Shown piece by piece: positions 6,654-8,315 of a DNA stretch of 8,315 nucleotides. Both the position numbers and the translations under genes were made by a program. Numbering within the stretch: position 1 is the stretch's first letter; every line of letters begins with the position of its first letter. This DNA is from Kiloniellaceae bacterium (GTDB lineage: Bacteria; Pseudomonadota; Alphaproteobacteria; Kiloniellales; Kiloniellaceae), in the NCBI GenBank assembly GCA_028280915.1, contig JANQKX010000657.1, positions 1 through 8,315 of the forward strand, read 5' to 3'. The notes under the pieces were generated by a model. The model saw only the letters and a list, made by a program, of their open reading frames with translations, ran no database searches and had not been told where the DNA came from.

Positions 6654-6663
6654 CCTAGGCACC

Positions 6664-7593
6664 ATGGCCCAGCAGGAGCGGCCCGGCGCCGGGGCAAGCG
6701 CGCAGACCACCGGCGGCCCGGGTCCCTTCGTGACCTGGGTGACCCGGCCCCTGGCGGAATTCGAACGCCGGGACCAGACGGCGACCCATGTGCTGCAGAC
6801 CGCGCGGCGCCATCGCAAGAGCCTGGCGCCCTTGCCCGTGGCGGGCCCGCGGGTTCACCCCCACGAGGCCACGGCGGCGGTGCAGCAGGACTGGGGGCGG
6901 GTCTGGGCGCCCCAGCGGATTTCCTGGTGGATCGCCGTGCTCTTCATGATCGGGGCCGCGCACTTTTTCATCGCCGCGGCCGGCGCCTCTCTGTTGGATA
7001 GCGGCCGGCCGGGCCCGTTGAGCGGGCGGCAAATCGGCTGGATCTACTTCATCGGCTCGCTGTTTTTCACCTCGGCGGCCTACCTGCAGTGGCTCGAGGC
7101 CCTGAACAAGGACCTGGCCCGCGGCTTTGCCGCGACGACCGCCGATCACCCTGCCAGGAGCGAGTGGCGGTTTTGGGGCTTGGCGCCGCGCAGCCTGGGC
7201 TATTGGGCCGCCGCGGTGCAGTTGGCCGGGACCTTGCTGTTTAACGTCAACACCGCCGACGGCCTCCTCTCCAGCCTGGATTGGCGTGGCGAAAACCTCT
7301 TGGTTTGGACCCCCAACATGGCCGGCTCCGTCTGTTTTCTGGTGTCCAGCCAGTTGGCGGTGATGGAGTATTCCCACCACTATTGGAGCTTCAAGCCGCG
7401 CAGCCTGGCCTGGTGGATCGTGGCGCTGAACTTGTTGGGCTCGGTCTTCTTTCAGGCCTCGGCCCTGGTCAGTTTTGTCCTGCCGGCGGGGGCGCTGGTG
7501 GATGCCTATCACGCGGATCTGGGCACGGCGGCCGGCGCGCTGTGCTTTTTTACCGCCGCTTTTTTGATGATTCCGGAATTGTTCGAGGCCTAG
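6664..7593 (+). CDS. Six-helix membrane protein made of three two-helix repeats, unknown function
   Basis: A 309-residue protein that I cannot assign to a named family. Residues 1-80 are soluble, Pro/Gly/Arg-rich at first and then charged, probably cytoplasmic. The rest contains three units, each opening with a short P-(Q/R)-(R/S)-x-x-(W/Y)-W-like motif before a helix, followed by a second helix with a G-(S/A)-x-x-F-like start. The openings are APQRISWW (82-89), APRSLGYW (164-171) and KPRSLAWW (234-241). The partner helices start at about GSLFFTSAAYLQ (121), GSVCFLVSSQLA (211) and GALCFFTAAFLM (281). The charged linkers and six helices suggest an ancient internal triplication. The ATG at 6664 has only a weak AGG four bases before its spacer, so the start is moderately certain. 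It follows the DUF4239-like gene by 48 bases and ends on a CTAG shared with the convergent ABC gene. A long antisense open frame across it is a GC-bias shadow. Confidence 0.75.
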   Translation: MAQQERPGAGASAQTTGGPGPFVTWVTRPLAEFERRDQTATHVLQTARRHRKSLAPLPVAGPRVHPHEATAAVQQDWGRVWAPQRISWWIAVLFMIGAAHFFIAAAGASLLDSGRPGPLSGRQIGWIYFIGSLFFTSAAYLQWLEALNKDLARGFAATTADHPARSEWRFWGLAPRSLGYWAAAVQLAGTLLFNVNTADGLLSSLDWRGENLLVWTPNMAGSVCFLVSSQLAVMEYSHHYWSFKPRSLAWWIVALNLLGSVFFQASALVSFVLPAGALVDAYHADLGTAAGALCFFTAAFLMIPELFEA

Positions 7594-8315
7594 CCTGGAT
7601 CGGCCAAGGTCACCTGGCCGTTTTCCAGGTGATAAACCCGGTCCGCCAGGGCCAAAGGCGCGGGGCGGTGGGAAATGATGATCACCGTCTTGTCCCGCAG
7701 CAGTTCCGCGGTCGTCGCCAGGACCTGGGACTCGATTTCCCGGTCCAAGCCTTCCGTGGGCTCGTCCAGCAGCCAGATGGGCGCATCCTTCAGGATCAAG
7801 CGGGCCAGGGTCAGCCGCCGGGCCTCGCCGCCCGAAAGGCGCACGGCCTGTTCGCCCACCCAGGTGTCCAGGCCCTCGGGCAGGCTCTGGGCGAAATCCC
7901 ACAGGCCCGCGGCCTTGAGCGCGGCGGCCAGGTCCTCGTCCCGGGCATCGGGGCGGGCGATGCGCAGGTTTTCGGCCAGGGAGCCGGACAGCAGCTGGGT
8001 CTTCTGGCTCATCAGGCCGTAAAGGCCGATCACATCCTTTTCCGCCAGTTGCGCCAAGGCCTGCCCGCCCACGCGGACGCCGCCGCCGTCCGGGTCGAAG
8101 TCCCGCTGCAGCAGGGCCAGCAGGGTGGACTTGCCGGCCCCGCTCGGCCCGGCGATGGCCACGGTTTGACCGGCGGGAATCTCCAAATCCAATCCATTCA
8201 GGCCCGGCGGCCGCTCCGGGGCGTAGCCGAAGGTCACGTTTTCCAGCGGGACGGAAAACGTGACCGGGGGCGCCACGGCGGCCTCGGCGGGGGGGAAGGC
8301 GGTGCGCGGGGGCTG
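7590..8315 (-). CDS. cydC: ATPase domain of a CydC-like thiol exporter ABC transporter, N-terminus beyond window
   Basis: This is the C-terminal 241 residues of an ABC transporter; the frame is open to the right edge and the membrane domain lies outside. All ATPase motifs are present: Walker A GPSGAGKST (56-64 of the fragment), Q-loop Q104, signature LSGGE (160-164), Walker B IWLLDE (180-185) and H-loop H216 in SHR. The sequence LLDEPTEGLD after Walker B is typical of CydC, the partner of CydD in the exporter of glutathione and cysteine to the periplasm needed for cytochrome bd assembly. CydD or another fused ABC exporter remains possible because the diagnostic membrane domain is not visible. 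A GTG at 8276 is not a credible start, since it falls just before the ATPase domain with coding sequence continuing upstream. The stop (TAG on the minus strand, 7592-7590) overlaps the stop of the convergent membrane protein gene. Confidence 0.8.
   Translation of the reverse strand, partial: QPPRTAFPPAEAAVAPPVTFSVPLENVTFGYAPERPPGLNGLDLEIPAGQTVAIAGPSGAGKSTLLALLQRDFDPDGGGVRVGGQALAQLAEKDVIGLYGLMSQKTQLLSGSLAENLRIARPDARDEDLAAALKAAGLWDFAQSLPEGLDTWVGEQAVRLSGGEARRLTLARLILKDAPIWLLDEPTEGLDREIESQVLATTAELLRDKTVIIISHRPAPLALADRVYHLENGQVTLADPG
7610..7632 (+). terminator. Possible terminator hairpin embedded in the 3' end of the ABC gene
   Basis: TCACCTGG, a 7-base loop CCGTTTT and CCAGGTGA form a perfect 8-bp stem 16 bases past the stop of the + strand membrane protein gene. 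Because the convergent genes share their stop bases, any signal ending the + strand transcript must lie inside the ABC coding sequence, as this does. No T-run follows the stem, so the call is weak. Confidence 0.35.

Noticed and set aside
6655..7902. 415-codon open frame on the minus strand across the six-helix protein gene and the ABC gene
   Set aside because: It is antisense to two well-supported genes. Its translation is a low-complexity Gly/Arg/Pro/Gln mix typical of the reverse frame of GC-rich genes, with no recognisable motif.
7590..8276. ABC ATPase gene starting at GTG 8276 as a complete 228-residue protein
   Set aside because: The frame stays open to the window edge, and the CydC-like features imply an N-terminal membrane domain upstream.

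Overview
This GC-rich window with strongly GC-biased third codon positions carries seven complete protein genes and two fragments cut by the window edges. It looks like chromosome of an alphaproteobacterium, perhaps Rhodospirillales-like. That is an inference from base composition, the style of the chemoreceptor and the Fpg subfamily; no rRNA or other firm taxonomic marker is present. I see no tRNA, rRNA, CRISPR array, transposase or attachment site.

Left part (1-1297): the tail of a membrane protein on the + strand converges on a small stand-alone TerB-family gene on the - strand (228-680). Divergent from TerB is a small secreted, extremely acidic Asp-rich protein of unknown function (866-1297).

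Middle part (1325-5526): an exported NodB-type polysaccharide deacetylase (-, GTG start at 2413) is divergent from a Fpg/Nei-family DNA glycosylase (+, 2440-3450), with only 26 bases between their starts. The glycosylase converges, 15 bases apart, on a large methyl-accepting chemotaxis protein (-, 3466-5526). That receptor has a periplasmic NIT (nitrate/nitrite-sensing type) domain, a HAMP domain and a standard signalling tip.

Right part (5527-8315): a 300-base AT-rich intergenic region separates the chemoreceptor from two membrane protein genes on the + strand. The first (5827-6615) looks like a DUF4239 (bestrophin-like) protein. The second (6664-7593) is a six-helix protein built from three copies of a two-helix unit. 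A good match to a sigma-54 (-24/-12) promoter lies 51 bases before the first gene, with a small inverted repeat upstream of it. The second gene ends on a CTAG shared, on the opposite strand, with the stop codon of a CydC-like ABC exporter ATPase that runs off the right edge.

Most genes are single or paired transcription units facing each other, so functional links are weak. The best candidate for an undescribed unit is the 5761-7593 block: a putative sigma-54-driven pair of uncharacterised membrane proteins beside a NIT-domain chemoreceptor. The evidence is a promoter motif and gene order only.
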